64,000 nucleotides of DNA from Chaenocephalus aceratus (Eukaryota > Chordata > Actinopteri > Perciformes > Channichthyidae), in NCBI GenBank assembly GCA_023974075.1, contig JAMFTG010000145.1, positions 226,001 through 290,000 on the forward strand, given 5' to 3'. The notes under the pieces were generated by a model, which made no database searches, was not told where the DNA came from, and saw only the letters and a program-made list of their open reading frames with translations. A program made the position numbers and the translations under genes. This document shows, in pieces, positions 22,047 through 37,528 of this stretch (positions are counted from its first letter, which is position 1; every line of letters begins with the position of its first letter).

Positions 22047-23772
22047 TTAGGTCTTAAAGTGTGTGCATAAATTAGGGCGTGGTCACATTGAGTGACAGCT
22101 CTGTCAAGTGACTGCTGCTGCTAGCTTCTTGTCTCTCTGCTAGCTGCTCCGTGAAGCTACAGGGACTCTGCCTGGTCAGTTCATCCAGGGAACACAACTT
22201 GAAGCCGGCCGTGGTTGTTTGTTCTTCATGCTTATATATCGGACTATTGTGACTCGCTCTGTGGTTAAAACAGACGGTGCATGAATGCGGTAAGTGAAAT
22301 TCGAGTGCTTTATTTATGTGTTAATGATTTTAATCAGCTACGTAATTAATGGTAAGGCTTGGGTTAGCATGTAAGCTAGTGGTAGCTACATCGGTGCTAG
22401 CGATGCTAATCGTAGCCTCCAAGTTAAAATCATAGACTGTATATATAAAGGTTAAAATGAAATAGACAAGTGTTAAGTGGGATAATACTGTTGAACAAAC
22501 GGCTTCTGTTTGAGATTGATAAAATAAGGTCATCCTTGTAACTTAGAGATATTCTATTATGTAGGTAGGAACTGTATGCATCACTAAGGTTAATTTAAAT
22601 TGGCTATGCTCAAGTATGTAGACAAGCTAATGTTGAAGTAGTGCATGTGAAATCAAGCTCACAATATGATGTGTGTATATTACAAATAATAATGTCATAT
22701 TTCAAGATGATTACTTAGATATTACAATATGGTTGGTTGAGCTGGAGTTCATTATCGAGCTTACACGTTAAGGTCACAGTCATCTGAAGAACGAACCCAA
22801 ACCTTGTTGTTTTTATTAATTGCATTACCAAATGGGTATCAAATAAACAGTAAGCATTGGTAACACAACTTCCACAGTAAAATAAAAAAGACCATGACTC
22901 GGACAATACACAATCCAACATGTTCAACAGAAGAGAATCAGTTATATTGTTTGTACACATGGTACTTTACATATATCTGTTTGTTTAAGGTGTCCAGGTG
23001 ATGCAGACAGGCTGGACCAGAGAGTGAGAGACAGAACTGGACTCCTCACAGCAGTGAACTTCAGCACAGGTATAAATACTATTTTTTTCATACTCTACAA
23101 AGACTCAAGAAAGATATTGGTTTAAATGAATGAAGTATTGACTTGAATACACTGATATACATTCCATTAAACAATACTAAATAATAGATCACCTACACAT
23201 CAGTTAAGTTGAGGGTTTTTTCCATGCAAAAAGTTACATTTAGATGTTAACAAGCACTATGACTTTGTCAGCTTTCTAATTTAATGTATTGAAGGCAAAG
23301 ATATTTAACACATAGTGAGAACTGCTACTATTTATCTCTCAATATTGTCTGAAAAAACGTGGTAAAAGTGATTCTTTCAGTGAGACAACAGAGCAAGCTT
23401 CTACAGTTGCACTACGTTTTGATAACAGTTAAATATTATTTTGATAATAACATATATTTCAATGTTGATGAACTTTATACTGTTCATTCATAATCTGATT
23501 TTCTTTGTAGCTCACTGTTGAAATAAAAAAAAACATTACAATTACAAAATAATGATATCTACAGCCCCTAAACACACAAACACACTGCTTTCATAAATAA
23601 CACACTTGTTCTGCAATTTTATGTTTCCTGTCATTTTTGTTAGGAAAGGACATGCCTGAAAGACACGACATGTTCTCCTTCTCTTCGGGTCAAGAAGAAC
23701 ATCCAAGAGGAACATTAAAAGCTGATGCTATGAGATTTTAAGACCAGTACAGGACATTCACTAAGAAACTAC
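22047..23772 (+). repeat. dispersed repeat, part A (copy 1), interrupted by provirus
   Basis: Nearly identical to 35844-37528. It contains splice-like signals: CGGTAAGTG (donor GT at 22290), an acceptor TTTGTTTAAG (ending 22990), an exon-like block 22991-23069 ending CACAGGTATAAA, and a further acceptor TTTTTGTTAG (ending 23643). This suggests the family carries a spliced non-coding transcript unit. The copy stops at ...GAAACTAC, exactly where the proviral 5' LTR starts; copy 2 continues past this point with TTTTATTGTAAAAACAG. No protein domain is seen. Confidence 0.8.
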
Positions 23773-24184
23773 TGTGAAGAAATATTTTAATGAGATCTGT
23801 GCAGGGGAGAATTTTAGTGTTTTCCCTATGTGTCCTGTTTGTAATTTACACAGGGCAAAAGGCCAAAAGACCCTGCCTCCCTGTGGGGGAGTGTGACTAA
23901 ATGCGCAGATGGTGTTAATAGATCAGTCCTTTGTCTCAACATGTGTTATATCGATTAGGATGAAAAGAGCGCGATTATAGGCCACTCCTATATTCTCTGT
24001 GTAGATTTGCGCTGTGTTTCGGTGTAATCCTCAGTGTTGACTTGGGATTCTCATGATGCAAGTTGTGTGAATACCTTGTAAATGCTCACGGCCGTGACTC
24101 TCAATAAACTCAGGTGTTTGATTTAAAGCGGGTTCCAGCTTCCATTTCTTCCATCAACATTGCTGAGCAGAAGTTTCTCTCACA
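23773..24184 (+). repeat. proviral 5' LTR
   Basis: Starts TGTGAAGAAATATTTTAATG and ends CTCACA; about 412 bp. A polyadenylation signal AATAAA is at 24103-24108. It aligns along its whole length with 34465-34857 but with many substitutions and indels. No TG...CA inner inconsistencies are seen. Confidence 0.88.
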
Positions 24185-25254
24185 GATTTGCGTCACGAAA
24201 CAGGATACCAAAAGATCTTCAGAGGCTGGTAAGTACATTTCTATTTTGAGATTGGCTTGCCAGCGTTTGGGATTGACGGTATTATAAATTTCCTGGAAGA
24301 ACTGAGCTGCTGCAATTTTTTTGGGTTTCTCTACTCATTTACATTCGGAGGCCTAATCATAACCTCGGGAATCGGTGTCAAGGGGGACGTTGTCCTGGCC
24401 GATCTTCCCCGTGGTTGCTGCTGGAGCATGTGCTCACGGAGCAAACACGGCCCATGTAAAAACAATAAGAATATTTGGGGCTAATAAATAACCTCGGAAT
24501 ATCGAATTTCATCGATTTCCTCTGTGTGTGATTCTCGGAATTAAATCACCGGACAATTACACACAGCAAATATTCGGAGAAACTTTGAAAGAGAGCATCA
24601 GTAAAGTGGAGTTTCTGAATTAGAAGCAATGTCATAGATTTGTATTGAAACGAATCGCCGAATTTAGGAGATTTCAGAGGATAAATTGCCTAAATCAACA
24701 GCACTTCTGCTGAGGTGCCGATTCTCCGCCCCCTGTGGAGAGCAGCATGCAGACAAAGAGAGAGGAACAGTTACATAGTCATTATTTACGCGACTATTAC
24801 CATTTTTGAACTAAAGAAAGTGGTTAATACGTGGTATGAGAATGTCATGAATTGCTGAATTTAGCTGTTGTGTTTTGGGAAGAAACGGTGAGAGAAAAAA
24901 TTAAAGTCTATGCTTTTGGACGAAAAAAAGCAAAGCACCACTAAAATAAGCATAGTGGTTGTTGATTTAAGAATCAGTACTAAATAGTCATTATTTCCAC
25001 GATTATTACCATTTTTGAACCAAAGAAAGTGGTTAATACGTGGTGTGAGAATGTCATAATATGGATTGCTGAACACAACATTATGAGTAAGAAGGCTCTC
25101 ATAATTAAACAAGATATTTCTCTAACCCCCTCTGAAAGTCTCCCTAATTCAGATTAAAACTAGGCTGGAAGAGTTTTTGTCAGGCTGAGTTGTTGAGAGT
25201 TTTATGTTTGTTTGTCTAATTGCAGTGTTTGTTTTATTGTACTAACCGTTAAAC
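24185..25254 (+). other. proviral leader region
   Basis: About 1.07 kb between the 5' LTR and gag. The bases right after the LTR (GATTTGCGTCACGAAACAGG) occupy the primer-binding position but do not start with the usual TGG, so the primer tRNA is not assigned. Two similar blocks (about 24764-24850 and 24988-25070, sharing CAAAGAAAGTGGTTAATACG or a near copy) form a direct repeat. Packaging signals are expected here but cannot be identified by eye. Confidence 0.6.
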
Positions 25255-27194
25255 ATGGGTAATACTGTCTCCACAAACGAGTCCGTTGGTAAGAGGAAAA
25301 ATGATTCACGCAACAACACACTTACAAAAAATCCTATTACAGACAGCCATTACAGACATATGTTTTCCCCTAATATGCCGTCTGGAATTGTAGGAAGAAC
25401 CTTGGATTGGACTAAAGTTATGCCGTTCACATCGTTACTTTGTGAGCATTCACAACAGAATAGTCAGAAAGGACAGATTCTGTTTGATTGGCCGTTAACG
25501 GGCACTTTTGACATGGCCGTGTTGTGGCAGGCATTCAAATTAATTGAACATGAGGTGAATTGCTCCTGGGATCTAACGTACATGAAGGAATGTGTTAAAG
25601 ATTGGATGACTATTGCAGAAAAAAGAGGTTATGATGAGCGAAAAATGAAAAATCAGTTGGCACCGAGCGAGGCTCCATTGAACTCAAAGCTTTGATTGAT
25701 CGAGTTTCTAAATGCGCAGCTAGTTTTCATTTGCTTAGCCTAGAGACTGCTTTTGATGTTAAATCAGAGAACATGTCCAGAATTAAAGAAAGACACGGAA
25801 AGGACGTCGCAGCCATTGCGAAATCAGTTATGTACGATTGGCTGAAAAGACAAGGCAAATCTCCCAGCACAGCTCAGCTAATTTCCATTTTAACAGACGC
25901 TGGGCTGCTGGAGGAAAAGCAGGCTGTAGCTCTCTGCGCACAAATAATTCCCGCGATAGGACTCTCAAATTCTGGGGCAAGAAACTCCGATGATGATTTA
26001 TTAATGTCGGCTGCAGCTATCATGAATAAAAATAGGTTGACATATCATGCAGGACAGTATAGACAACGAGAAAGTGACCAGCAGGAACACAGTGGAGACG
26101 AAATGCCAGATAGCAGCTCATTACACACCCCGACCTCTGGCTCCGCAACGAAAATGTTACACAATCCAAACACGCCGTACGGCACCAGTTTTAAGGACTA
26201 TGTCCCTCGTAGAATTATCACAAGACTGCAAACATATCAGGATAATAATTCTGCTGAAACTGTGACAGCACCGAAAATACTGATAGGAGAGATTCCAGTT
26301 TATAAGCCTTGGACACCCGCTGAGGTTATGGATGTCACTAATCACGCTCCAAGTCCCACTAAAAGCCCAGATGAGTATCTGTCGTGGTTGACTAATGTCT
26401 GCTCAGTTTATAACTGTCTAGTTCATGATGTTAAACAGCTGATAATCCTAACATACAAGGCAGATTGGCCCACGTGTAGGGAGGAATTCAAATTCCCTGA
26501 CTGTACACCTGCAGGTGATTGGCCTCCGACACAGACGCGTGATATGTGGATCCAGACTGTAGCTGCTATTGCAATCAAAGCATGCCAAAACTCACACAGA
26601 TTTTTCGCTGGTGACGGCTTGCGTACAGAACCCAACAGAAACTGTCCCAGAATTTCTCCAGCGTTTCATGACAGTGTGGGATAATAATGTGGGCATTAAA
26701 AGAGAGGGCAATGATTTGTTCACCATACAGACTTTGTTACATAATTTAATCCCTGAAACAGCTCAGGCGTATATGATGGCTACCCCAGATTGGCAAAATA
26801 AAACATGGAAATTAACATTAGCAACAATACGCGCGCTGCACAGAAATCAGATATTTCTGACCCCCAGAATTGCCCAGCTGATGCAAAAGTTGCCTCAAAA
26901 TACACAGGTTTATCAGAGTGCGGATAACTCCCAGCAGTTTCAGGGACAAAACCGCACCAGCAGTATCAAAATCAGGGAAGATCACAGGGTTATCAAGACA
27001 AGGGCAGACAGCAGCAGAACAAACATTCCAAAAAGTTGATGCCATGCCATGTCTGTGGGGCAACGGATCACTGGGCGGGGCAGTGTGAGCGGCGCTGGGG
27101 AGCACAGCAGGATGCACAACCCTTGCCTAGCCACTACGACAGGCAGGCTCAACAGGGGCAAAACGGTCAGCAAAGTCAATTTAATAGACGATAG
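25255..27194 (+). pseudogene. gag: ERV gag (frameshifted)
   Basis: Structural polyprotein (matrix, capsid, nucleocapsid). It starts ATG-GGT (MGNT), giving the N-terminal glycine used for myristoylation. The reading shifts register near 25690 and again between about 26570 and 26680 and near 27030, so it is spread over 25255-25695, 25692-26684, 26569-27039 and 27039-27194. The capsid C-terminal region contains a stretch resembling the major homology region (NPTETVPEFLQRFMTVW). The nucleocapsid has one zinc knuckle CHVCGATDHWAGQC (C-X2-C-X4-H-X4-C) at about 27045-27086. It ends at TAG 27192-27194, in frame with protease, consistent with read-through expression as in gammaretroviruses. Non-functional as it stands. 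Confidence 0.85.
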
Positions 27195-27648
27195 GGGTAC
27201 CATGAAGAAATAGGGTCAAATTCACAGCATTTCCCCATTCAAGCAGCAACAATTCGCCTTTCCAATAACCCGCGTGAAGATCCGATTATGCCCGTTGATT
27301 TCAGTGGTAAGGCGGTAGACATTTTGATTGACAGCGGAGCAACATTGTCAGCAGTGCGCACGAAGGAAAAAGTGTGTGAAGCAACCAATAATTTTGTTAC
27401 AACAATGGGAGTTTCTGGCATTCCTATGTCAGAGCCCGTTTCAGAGAGAACTAATATTTCAAATGAAGGATCACATGTCCAACACTCTTTCATTATTTCA
27501 GATGGAAGTCCTATTAATCTAATGGGCAGAGATTTGCTTTGTAAATTACAAGCAACAATACATTGCACTCAAGACGGATTGTTTTTGACTATTCCTGACA
27601 GCAAAGTCTATCAAGCTGTCCAATTCATTCAATCATCTCAAGACAATT

Positions 27649-30375
<2,727 letters not shown>

Positions 30376-31452
30376 GGTTATACACTTGACGCTGAGTCCA
30401 GCTTGTGGCTCCACCCAGACGGACGGATGGTCTGTCCACGTTCGTTCCTCCATGTTTTGGCACATGTTGCACATGGCAAATCACATGTAGGAAAAGGAGG
30501 GATGAATGGGATTATAAAGTCCCAATGGTTTGCTCCAGGCATTACACTAGCTACACAGACCCTTGTAGATAGATGCATGATATGCCAGCAGACAAAAAGA
30601 AGAAGTGGTCAAATTCAGCATGAACACTTACCGCCCCCCTCGGGGCCCTTTGTAAATATGCAAATTGACTTTTCACATATGCCACCATGCCAAGGATTCA
30701 AATATATTTTGGTAATATTGTGCCAGTTCTCCAAATGGGTAGAGGCCTACCCTACCAGAAAAGAAGACGCTAGAACAGTTGTAAAGTGTCTTCTCAAAGA
30801 TGTTATTCCTAGATTTGGTGTGCCCACAGGAATTAACAGTGACAGAGGTCCAGCATTCAATTATAAGATAACCCAGTGTCTAGCTACAGTGTTAGGGTTC
30901 AAATGGGAATTGCATGTTCCCTATCACCCACAGAGCTCAGGCCAGGTTGAGAGAATGAACTTGACTATAAAGGAGAAACTCACTAAAACAATGTTGACCA
31001 CAGGACTAAAATGGGTAGACACGCTGCCGCTAGTTCTGTGCTCCATCAGAAGTTCACCAAATGCAACGACAGGGCTTAGCCCACACGAGGTATTGATGCG
31101 AAGGGTAATGTTCGCAGGATCTAGCCCCCCAGTAACACCCCACAAACTCACTCTTTTGTGGACAGAGGATTACATGACTAACTATGTCAAATATCTAACT
31201 GACATGTTGAGAAAGTTTCACAGGCAGGTGGCTGACAGGCTCCCCCAGCCGGGAGAGGAGCCCACCCACCCCTTTCAGATTGGTGATAATGTGCTAATCA
31301 AATCTCTTGAAAAAGATGCTCTGTCTCCCAGGTGGAAAGGTCCTTTCCAGGTGTTAATAGTGACCAGAACAGCGCTGAGGGTACAAGGGAGACCGGAGTG
31401 GATTCACGCTACAAGATGTCGTCTCTCCCCTCTACCGGATGCTGGCGTGTGA
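30376..31452 (+). pseudogene. pol: ERV pol: integrase
   Basis: Same frame as RT/RNase H, after the TGA at 30373-30375. The N-terminal HHCC zinc domain is visible (HVAHGKSH ... CMICQQ). The catalytic core shows the DDE triad: D in MQIDFSHMP, D in NSDRGPAF and E in SSGQVERMN. The C-terminal domain contains FQIGDNVLIKS and SPRWKGPFQVLI, a GPY/F-like module found in gamma/epsilon-type integrases. The frame ends at 31452 and overlaps the presumed env start (31416) by 37 bp in a different register, the usual compact layout for this group. Apart from the upstream stop it is intact. Confidence 0.9.
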
Positions 31453-32816
31453 AGGCAGTCATCATCATCGTCATGCTGGGTCTTCTGTACCTGGCCAAGG
31501 TCGCCCTGCTAGATGGAGCTGTGGAAATCCCAACGACAGGTGGCGAGGGATCTCGCCCCTCTGAGGGAGAAAGTAAGGTGCTCTTATCTAAGAACGCAGA
31601 CGACTTGACCACTCAGGGCCCAGACCCTGAGGGCAAAACGACACCAACGGGCAAATCAGTGCCTAGCAACAAGGACAGGTTGTATCCAATCACCACACAG
31701 ACATTCAGTATGGTGCAAGAGACACAAAGAGAGAGAATAGGAGGAAGAATCAGGAGGATTGTCTCCCTCCCTGATCATAAATCAGAGACTGTTTCTTTTA
31801 ACTGTCCAGCTTCAATATGTGATTCATCTAACTGTATTATTGTATTTCCTGTGTCCTTAGTTTACTCAACATGGGAGATATATCCAAGGGACCAGTACCA
31901 TGGGGACGGGGTCGCATCAGAGGGGGTAAGAATAGCTCTCAACACCATTGAAGAAATGCCCCCAGAACTGTGGTGTAGCACTGTAGAACAGTTTAAGACA
32001 CTGATAAGGGATAAGGCAACATGTAGAATGAGGAAACCAGATTACCAGGTTCCCAATCCAGGTGCTACTGCATGCAACATTTCTGGACCAGATAGAAAAA
32101 CAAATGTTCTATCCACTCCACTTAAATACTCAACAGGTGATGTAGATTTTTCAAAAAAGGCCTTAATCACTCCTTTTAAACGAACTAAAACTAATTCTGC
32201 AGTAAGTTTAATGTTAGACTACGCGCATGAACGCAATATTAGCAACTGTTGGTTGTGCCAAAATATGCCAGAATCTATGCATTCTCCTATGTTTAGCCCA
32301 ATTCCTTTCACGAAAGCTGACTATGAGTTAGTGAGCTGGAATGACAAAGATTCCAGAATTAGCGATGAGGCTGAGGACTGCTACACTCCTTCCTACCCAA
32401 TAGACTCTGATAAACCGTTACAGTACGAGGGTCTAGTCTCTCTCATTGTTGATATAGTAAATAAAAATTACCTGCCTGACGGTTTCAAACGATTGATGTT
32501 TTTAAAACTAATATATGTGAAGAAATACATTAACCTAGCTTTTGAATACAGATTCCAGTTAGCTCTGGTCCAAACTAATTGTTCGGTTAATTCTACAAGT
32601 CCAACGTGCACAAAACAACCACACATGGCATCTTTGTTAGTTGAAGCTTTAGTGACAGTGGTGCCCTGGTTTGGCTCCAGAACAGTGGACTCCGTTGAGG
32701 TTAAAATACATGACTGTACGCAACCAATACCCCTAGGCAATCCCCCTACTCGTGACTGTTCAGTATATGTTCCCCCAATTGTAGTACATGAATGGAAGAA
32801 TGTGTTTCCAGAATGA
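31416..32816 (+). pseudogene. env: ERV env, surface subunit region (frameshifted 3' end)
   Basis: Start chosen at ATG 31416 (MSSLPSTGCW), because a hydrophobic segment VIIIVMLGLLYLAKVALL that could be the signal peptide follows within 15 residues; an upstream ATG at 31332 lies inside pol. The protein is cysteine-rich with several N-X-S/T sites (for example NISNC). A CWLC motif (CX2C, about 32250) matches the disulfide-isomerase motif of gammaretrovirus-type surface subunits. The frame stops at 32816, and the transmembrane subunit is one register away from about 32788, so surface and transmembrane parts are separated by a frameshift. No furin-type site is clear. Confidence 0.82.
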
Positions 32817-33378
32817 AGCAGGATCTCACACCTCTCCAGATGTGGGACACAGCGACTGTAATACCATAGTGAGGGTAACATTTGCCAGAATTCCCCTACC
32901 ACAGAGAGTTTACTTAGTTTGTGGGGACCGAGCCTATGGCTGTGTGCCCTTTGACATTTTTTATGGCACCTGTTATCTAGCCTACCTAATTCCTTTAATC
33001 CGTAAAGTAGAGGCACATGAGATTGCAGCGATACTTCCCTCTCTACACAGGAACAGCACGTCCATTACAAAAGGACAACAGATAGTGAGCCTATTTTTGC
33101 CTTGGTACGGCATTTATGTTAGTCAGCAGGAGATCATGGCGTTATCCAAAGTAGTGGAAAATCATCTAAATGTATCTAACACAGCGATGTTAGCTGAACA
33201 CAAAGAATTGCAGGAAGTTAGGACAGTAGCACTACAGAATCGCATGGCGCTGGACCTCCTCTTAGCTGCCCAGGGGGGCACATGTAGGGTGATTGGAACT
33301 GAGTGCTGCTCTTTTGTCTCTGATGCGACGCCTGAAGTTATGGATATGATTCATGATACTGCTAACGGGATAAAATAA
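32788..33378 (+). pseudogene. env: ERV env, transmembrane subunit ectodomain
   Basis: Carries a heptad-type helix (EIMALSKVVENHLNVSN and on) followed by an immunosuppressive-domain-like segment (LQNRMALDLLLAAQGGTC) and the CX6CC motif CRVIGTECC near 33285-33311. The CX6CC plus CWLC in the surface region indicates a covalently linked SU-TM type Env. The ectodomain ends at an in-frame TAA (33376-33378), just before the membrane-spanning segment, which would give an unanchored product. The upstream frameshift further prevents normal expression. Confidence 0.83.
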
Positions 33379-33678
33379 TTGCATGAAACTCATGGGTTTA
33401 CATTTGGGGATTTAAGTGGAACCCTTGGATCCTGGGGAGCGGGGTTGGTTAAATGTGTTGTTACTGTTTCAGTGTTTATCTTGGTTGTGCTAATCCTAGT
33501 GATTTGTTTGATCACTGTAGTTAAATTAGCCATACGCAGGGTTGCCAAGACTGCCCTCCAGGCCCCACAGAGGCTAGTGGGGTATTCAACTGTAGATGAC
33601 ACAATGTTGATGTACGACGCCGAGCTTCCAGACCCATGGGTCTCCATCGCAGTTTCAGTACCCCCATTCAGCGATTGA
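33379..33678 (+). pseudogene. env: ERV env, membrane anchor and cytoplasmic tail
   Basis: Same frame as the ectodomain, after the TAA at 33376. A long hydrophobic segment (VVTVSVFILVVLILVICLIT) forms the membrane anchor, followed by a basic stretch (KLAIRRVAK) and a tail of about 40 residues containing YSTVDD and MYDAEL. Ends at TGA 33676-33678. Confidence 0.8.
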
Positions 33679-34464
33679 TAAATTGATTAAAGTTGACACT
33701 CAGAATAAAGAATAGATGTTTTGATTTTCCCTTGAATAAAGAACAGATGTTTTGATTTTCCCTTGAATAAAGAACAGATGTTTTTGATTTTTCCTTCCTC
33801 AGGTTGTTACAATAAAATGTCTGATTTTTCCTTTTCAGATTTTGAACAAATGTATTTGAATAAAATGTATGTAGTAAAAGTGCCTTACTCTTGAATAAGC
33901 GTACTGAAGTAAACGTAATGCAATGTTAAAGATTGAGGACACTGTAGCTTTACATATTACAGATTGATCGATTCATCACTGTGAATTTATACCTTAACTG
34001 GGAATCTTAACTGGATCTCTTATGATTCAGATTTTATACCTCAATTGGATTTCTTGTAATCCTAAATTCTAATTGTGTTTTAATAAGTAATTGCCTTGAA
34101 GTAAATCTTTGAGATGTAAGCTTATTTTGAATTTGTGTTTGATGAATGAGATTAACTGAGTGATAAATGATAAAAGATCTTGTTTTTGAAACACATATTT
34201 TACTATTATATTTTTGTATTGCATGTGTGTTATTATTGTGCTTTTTGACAAAAGAAGTCAAATACTGAAGAGAGATGATTTTTCCATTGTGGTTGTCTGT
34301 ATCAACCATTGTGGTTGAATGTTTTTTGTTATTCTGCTTTTGATGTAATTAATGTAATAGGAACCCACACAACTCTGAGGACGTTTTATTTGATTTAAGT
34401 AGTGACTGAAATATTCTTAGACTAATGTTAATTGGTTATCAATAAATTGATAAAAGAAAGTATC
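33679..34464 (+). other. proviral region between env and 3' LTR
   Basis: AT-rich non-coding stretch. It begins with three tandem units of 31 bp (33701, 33732 and 33763) containing GAATAAAGAACAGATGTTTT. A purine tract AAAAGAAAG (34452-34460) immediately before the 3' LTR is the likely polypurine tract. No accessory gene is recognised. Confidence 0.6.
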
Positions 34465-34857
34465 TGTGAAGGAATATTTTAATGTGATCTGTGCATTTGA
34501 AGACTTTTAGTCTTTTCTCGTATGTGTCCTGTTTGTAATTTGAACAGGGCAAAGGTCAAGAGGCCCTGCCTTTCCTGTGGGGGAAGTGTGGACCATGCAA
34601 GTTGGCTTTAACAGACCGGTTCTTTGTCTTCAACATGTCTGGTACTAATTAGGGAAAGCGCGCGATTACCAGCTCCCCCCCTTTTAACTTATAGAGGTTC
34701 TCCTGCATTGTGTCCTCAGTGTTGTCAGGGTATTTCAATGATGAGACACCTTGTGAATGCTCCGGCCGTTTTGACTCTCAATAAACTTGAGTGGTTGATT
34801 AAGCAGATTCCAGCTTCCATTCTTTCATCGCATTGCTGAACAGAAGTTTTCTTCACA
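34465..34857 (+). repeat. proviral 3' LTR
   Basis: Starts TGTGAAGGAATATTTTAATG, ends CTTCACA; about 393 bp. AATAAA at 34780-34785. Aligns with the 5' LTR but is clearly diverged, including indels in the central part, which is unexpected for a pair made by a single insertion. Confidence 0.88.
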
Positions 34858-35843
34858 CCAAGGACCTCTTAACCAATAGAAAAACACTCACGGACCACCT
34901 AACCAGGGGCAGATCTACCGGGGTGGCGTGGGGTGGCCTTGCCCCAGTTGCCACCCCAGTTGGCATCTTTGTTTTGAAAGAAAAGTTGTGGCTCATCGGA
35001 CATTTATGAGAGAAAATCTATAATGTCCGAGTGCAAGTGAATGCAGCACAAGACGCGAGCCTTGTAACCCCTCCGAAGGGCCTGGTGGGAGCTTGGAAAT
35101 ATGATTGGCGGCGATTTCATTTGAACGGGACGGCGCAAAACGAGAAGCATTCGGATCCAAGTAGACGGAAGGAATGAGATATTTGCGGTCTACAATGACA
35201 GAGAAGAGACTGTCCAGTTTGGCTGTACTCAGCATTGAATCGAAATACACTAAAGCTTTGGAACTTAATACGTTTGTGAGGCATTTTGCTGAACAAGATG
35301 GTAATCGCCGCATTCAGCTGTTCTAGGCATGCAGAGGCGCGGGAAGGTGAGTGGGGGTGGACTCCGCTGTATAGAAAACTGTAGTTTCCATAGTTTCCCC
35401 ACAGCAGCAGACGCACAAATGACGTTTGCTGGCGTATCATAAACACGTCTATTGAAAGTGCAGTCGGATTCTCAAAGCACCGCAGTCTCTTCCCTAAGTC
35501 CTTTGGAAATCTCCTATCCACTATCCCTTAACCCCATGACGTTTCACTCAGAGGTCAAGGGATAGACGATAGGGTTAGACCAAGCGGCAAACTGGGGAAG
35601 AGCCGGGAAGCCAATACGGAAGTGCCACACACTGCAATTCATATATTGGCCGATAGGCGATGGCTGCAGAAAGGAGCAATTTCCATAGACCCCCATGTTA
35701 AAATGCCCAATTTTACAGCAGAAAAAAACATGTTTCTACCCCTGGATCCATACATTTTATTATCGATAAAGTTAGATTCCACCTTCATGATTATGAATCT
35801 GTGAGTGAATTGTTTTCTAACGCGACCCTCTTATTTATATTAG
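34858..35843. repeat. dispersed repeat, part B (copy 2)
   Basis: Begins inside part B (CCAAGGACCTCTTAACCAAT) immediately after the proviral LTR and follows 9166-10104 base for base with few changes. It has one insertion relative to copy 1 (about 35260-35300). At 35844 it runs directly into part A, showing that B and A belong to one element. Confidence 0.85.
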
Positions 35844-37370
35844 GTCTTAAAGTGTGTGCATAAATTAGGGCGTGGTCACATTGAGTGACAGCTCTGTCAA
35901 GTGACTGCTGCTGCTAGCTTCTTGTCTCTCTGCTAGCTGCTCCGTGAAGCTAGCTACAGGGACTCTGCCTGCTCAGCTCATCCAGGAAACACAACTTTTA
36001 GCCGGCCGTGGTTGTTTGTTCTTCATGCTTATATATCGGACTATTGTGACTCACTCTGCGGTTAAAACAGACGGTGCATGAATGCGGTAAGTGAAATTCG
36101 AGTGCTTTATTTATGTGTTAATGATTTTAATCAGCTACGTAATGAATGGTAAGGCTTGGGTTAGCATGTAAGTTAGTGGTAGCTATTAGAGATGCTAATC
36201 GTAGCCTCCAAGTTAAAATTATAGACTATATATATAAAGGTTAAAACGAAATAGACAAGTGTTAAGCGTTAAGTGGGATAATACTGTAGGACAAACGGCT
36301 TCTGTTTGAGGTTGATAAAATAAGGTCATCCTTGTAACTTAGAGATATTTTATTATGTAGGAGGAACTGTATGCATCACTAAGGTTAATTTAAATTGGCT
36401 ATGCTCAAGTATGTAGACAAGCTAATGTCGAAGTAGTGTATGTGAAATCAACCTCACAATATGATGTGTGTATATTACAATTATTAATGTCATATTTCAA
36501 GATGATTAGTTAGATATTACAATATGGTTGGTTGAGCTGGAGTTCATTATCGAGCTTACACGTTAACGTCACAGTCATCTGAAGAACGTACCTAAACCTT
36601 GTTGTTTTTATTAATTGCATTACCAAATGGGTACCAAATAAACAGTAAGCATTGGTAACACAACTTCCAAAGTTACAGTAAAATAAAAAGGACCCTGACT
36701 CGGACAATACACAATCCAACATGTTCAACAGAAGAGAATCCGTTATATTGTTTGTACACATGGTACTTTACATATATCTGTTTGTTTAAGGTGTCCAGGT
36801 GATGCAGACAGGCTGGACCAGAGAGTGAGAGACAGAACTGGACTCCTCACAGCAGTGAACTTCAGCACAGATACAAAGACTCTTTTTTTCATACTGTACA
36901 AAGACTCAAGAAAGATATTGGTTTAAATGAATGAAGTATTGACTTGAATACACTGATATGTATTCCATTAAACAATACTAGATCATCTACACATCAGTTA
37001 AGTTGAGGGTTTTTTCCATGCAAAAAGTTACTTTTAGATGTTAAGAAGCAATATGACTTTGTCAGCTTTCTAATTTAATGTATTGAAGGCAAAGATATGT
37101 AACACATAGTGAGAACTGCTACTATTTATCTCTCAATATTATATATATATATAAAAAACGTGGTAAAAGTTATTATTTCAGTGAGACAACAGAGCAAGCT
37201 TCTACAGTTGCACTACGTTTTGATAACAGTTAAATATTATTTTGATAATAACATATATTTCAATGTTGATGAACTTCATACTGTTCATTCATAATCTGAT
37301 TGTCTTTGTAGCTCACTGTTGAAATAAAAAAAAACATTACAATTACAAAATAATTATATCTACAGTCCCT

Positions 37371-37413
<43 letters not shown>

Positions 37414-37528
37414 AAAGGACATGCCTGAAAGACACGACATCAAGTGAGAAGAACATCCAAGAGGAACATTAAAAGCTGATGCTATGAGATTTTAAGACCA
37501 GTACAGGACATTCACTAAGAAACTACTT
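35844..37528 (+). repeat. dispersed repeat, part A (copy 2)
   Basis: Second copy of the 22047-23772 segment. It keeps the first donor-like site (GT at 36087) and the acceptor at 36790, but the second donor is altered (CACAGATACAAA instead of CACAGGTATAAA). A CA run (37373-37411) replaces about 70 bp present in copy 1. It continues past the point where the provirus interrupts copy 1. Confidence 0.85.

Noticed and set aside
24257..24484. Short frame in the proviral leader, possible accessory gene
   Set aside because: 75 codons, ordinary length by chance, no recognised domain, no splice context evident.
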